Notes under the pieces: model-generated
Told to the model about the DNA's origin: nothing
Database searches by the model: none
What the model saw: only the letters and a program-made list of their open reading frames with translations
Assembly: GCA_002436115.1 (NCBI GenBank)
Contig: DIXV01000044.1
Span: 1-7,207, forward strand
Length of the DNA: 7,207 bases
Direction: 5' to 3'
Source of the DNA: Streptococcus sp. UBA6071
GTDB lineage: Bacteria; Bacillota; Bacilli; Lactobacillales; Streptococcaceae
Shown here: piece by piece, positions 6,209 to 7,207 of the stretch
Position numbering within the stretch: the stretch's first letter is position 1
Layout: each line of letters begins with the position of its first letter
Translations under genes and position numbers: made by a program

Positions 6209-6237
6209 ATTATATCAAATTTCCGTCATTTAATAAA
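6209..6237 (-). promoter_or_regulatory. Extended -10 promoter for recA over the end of cinA
   Basis: On the minus strand TGATATAAT (6217-6209) is a perfect extended -10 element, with a weak -35 (TTTATT, 6237-6232, 3 of 6) at 17 bases. The cinA stop codon TAA is part of the TATAAT. Transcription would begin near 6202, about 40 bases before the recA start. It would supply RecA without competence induction of cinA. Confidence 0.6.
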
Positions 6238-7181
6238 GCCAATCGCACTAGATTAAAGGCATGAAGAACCGTTACCGTCCTTATATCCGATCGACTCCTC
6301 CCCTTGATGTTAATTTGATAAGCTTTTGCTTCTTTTCGGTTTGCCAATCCAATAAAAACAGTCCCCGCTGGTTGATTTTCTAGTTCTTCTGGACCTGCTA
6401 CTCCTGTCAAGCCTAAAGCAAAGTCACTATCTGTTAGTTCCCTAACCTGCTCAGCCATTTTTCTGGCAGTAAAACTGCTAATCATGCCATGATGCTCCAG
6501 TTGCTCTTTTGGGATCTTAAGTCTTTTAGCTTTCTCCTCAAGACTATAGGTCACGAAGCCTCCCTCAAAAATTTTGGAGGCTCCAGAGAAGTCTGTTAAT
6601 GTGGATTGAAAAAGCCCCGCTGTCAAACTCTCGGCAGCTGAAATTGTCTTTTCAGCGACCTTTAACGCCGATACGACTTCTTGGGCTAGAGAATTGTCAT
6701 CACCATAGCCGTACATCAGCTGTTTTAGATTGCTTTTTGAGAGAATTCTGTCTTCCATCTCATCTAATCGTTTGTCGGCCTGAGCTTGGTCAGTAGCCTT
6801 GGTGGACAATCTGAGACTCACTTCCCCAACTTTCGCATAGGGCGCTAAGGTCGGATCTGTCTGCTGGGCAATGACATCCGCTAAAAGAGTCACCAACTGG
6901 CTTTCACCGATTCCAAAAAAACGTAAAACTCGCGAATAGAGCCTCCCCTGACCGGTCGAAAGCAAAGGGAGTAAACTCTTATTAACCATGGGCTTCAGTT
7001 CACTAGGTGGACCCGGCAGGACCACATAAGTCACTCCATCTACCTCAATCATTCCTCCAACAGCTAAGCCTGTCATGTTTTGAATAGGGGTCGAACCTGA
7101 TATAATCTGAGCCTGACGTTCGTTATTAGCTGTTCTGACATAGTCAGGACGATGGGCAAAGATTAGATGATTTTTTCGCCA
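6210..7181 (-). CDS. cinA: CinA, competence/damage-inducible protein with NMN amidohydrolase (PncC) domain; N-terminal part missing
   Basis: The frame ends at TAA (6212-6210) and matches CinA upstream past the internal ATG at 7076: the codons before it read [16 protein letters not shown], a CinA-typical stretch, so that ATG is not the start. The N-terminal MoaB/MogA-like domain is represented by its end, TGLAVGG and [13 protein letters not shown]. The C-terminal domain, counted from the 7076 ATG, has [14 protein letters not shown] (144-157), [15 protein letters not shown] (164-178) and LTGVAGPE (223-230), the signature of nicotinamide-mononucleotide deamidases. Full streptococcal CinA is about 420 residues, so roughly 100 are missing. 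Similarity fades before IFAHRPDY, and an in-frame TGA appears at 7199-7197 inside an inverted-repeat arm, probably an artefact. CinA is made with RecA during competence; its exact role there is not settled. Confidence 0.9.
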   Translation of the reverse strand, partial: WRKNHLIFAHRPDYVRTANNERQAQIISGSTPIQNMTGLAVGGMIEVDGVTYVVLPGPPSELKPMVNKSLLPLLSTGQGRLYSRVLRFFGIGESQLVTLLADVIAQQTDPTLAPYAKVGEVSLRLSTKATDQAQADKRLDEMEDRILSKSNLKQLMYGYGDDNSLAQEVVSALKVAEKTISAAESLTAGLFQSTLTDFSGASKIFEGGFVTYSLEEKAKRLKIPKEQLEHHGMISSFTARKMAEQVRELTDSDFALGLTGVAGPEELENQPAGTVFIGLANRKEAKAYQINIKGRSRSDIRTVTVLHAFNLVRLALLNDGNLI

Positions 7182-7207
7182 GTCGTCCTGACTATGTCAG
7201 AACAGCT
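7128..7207. repeat. Perfect 25-base inverted repeat at the window end
   Basis: Bases 7128-7152 and 7183-7207 are exact reverse complements with a 30-base loop. The left arm codes for RPDYVRTA of CinA in frame. The right arm runs to the very last base and carries an in-frame TGA (7199-7197). Each arm also contains CTGAC and GTCAG three bases apart, so it can fold by itself. A fold-back join at a contig end explains this better than a genomic feature, although a real inversion cannot be excluded from 25 bases. Confidence 0.9.

Noticed and set aside
6041..6256. Plus-strand 71-codon frame across the recA start and cinA end
   Set aside because: It is antisense to two real genes and their promoter, and has no recognisable domain.
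7092..7122. CGAAC...GTTCG resembling an SOS (DinR/LexA) box
   Set aside because: The half-sites are about 20 bases apart, far too wide for the operator, and they lie inside cinA coding sequence.
1..7207. CRISPR array, tRNA, rRNA, insertion sequence or toxin-antitoxin pair
   Set aside because: I found no regularly spaced repeats, cloverleaf, transposase motif or paired small genes on either strand.

Overview
The window looks like part of a Streptococcus chromosome. The evidence is the conserved gene order cinA-recA-spx-ireB-ruvX-DUF1292, the close match of RecA, Spx, RuvX, IreB and CinA to the streptococcal versions as I remember them, a low-to-moderate GC content, AAGGAG-type ribosome binding sites and two Gram-positive lipoproteins. 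I cannot name the species. Every supported gene lies on the minus strand, so transcription runs from high to low coordinates.

In the direction of transcription, the window opens inside cinA (7181 to 6210, 5' end missing). Next come recA (6162-5020, TTG start, with a strong extended -10 promoter over the end of cinA) and spx (4937-4539, own promoter, and a terminator stem that overlaps its last codons). These are followed by a DUF1307/YehR-like lipoprotein (4428-3853), then ireB, ruvX and a DUF1292 gene as a tight three-gene operon (3770-2760) closed by a perfect hairpin. A second small lipoprotein (2656-2270) ends at a clear terminator. After 472 bases without a confident gene comes a large cell-surface adhesin (1797 to the window edge). 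The adhesin has a signal peptide, an N-terminal Ig-like binding region, one SpaA/CnaB domain, one Spy0128-like pilin domain and the start of a Gly/Ser/Thr linker. Its frame is open for 599 codons and its sorting signal lies beyond the edge.

The genes form two themes. The first is DNA repair, competence and stress: CinA, RecA, RuvX and the RNA-polymerase-binding regulator Spx. The second is the cell envelope: IreB (a target of the PASTA Ser/Thr kinase), two lipoproteins and the adhesin. This is mostly ordinary core genome; the adhesin and the spacer before it are the accessory part.

The most important oddity is technical. The last 25 bases of the window are an exact reverse complement of 7128-7152 inside cinA, and they bring an in-frame stop into a frame that otherwise matches CinA. 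This is best read as a fold-back artefact at a contig end. Other points worth a look are a 19-codon open frame with a strong Shine-Dalgarno between the terminator and the adhesin, a perfect inverted repeat filling exactly the 17-base spacer of the ireB promoter, and a promoter that rules out the longest start of the DUF1307 lipoprotein. I found no CRISPR array, tRNA, rRNA, insertion sequence or clearly new system.
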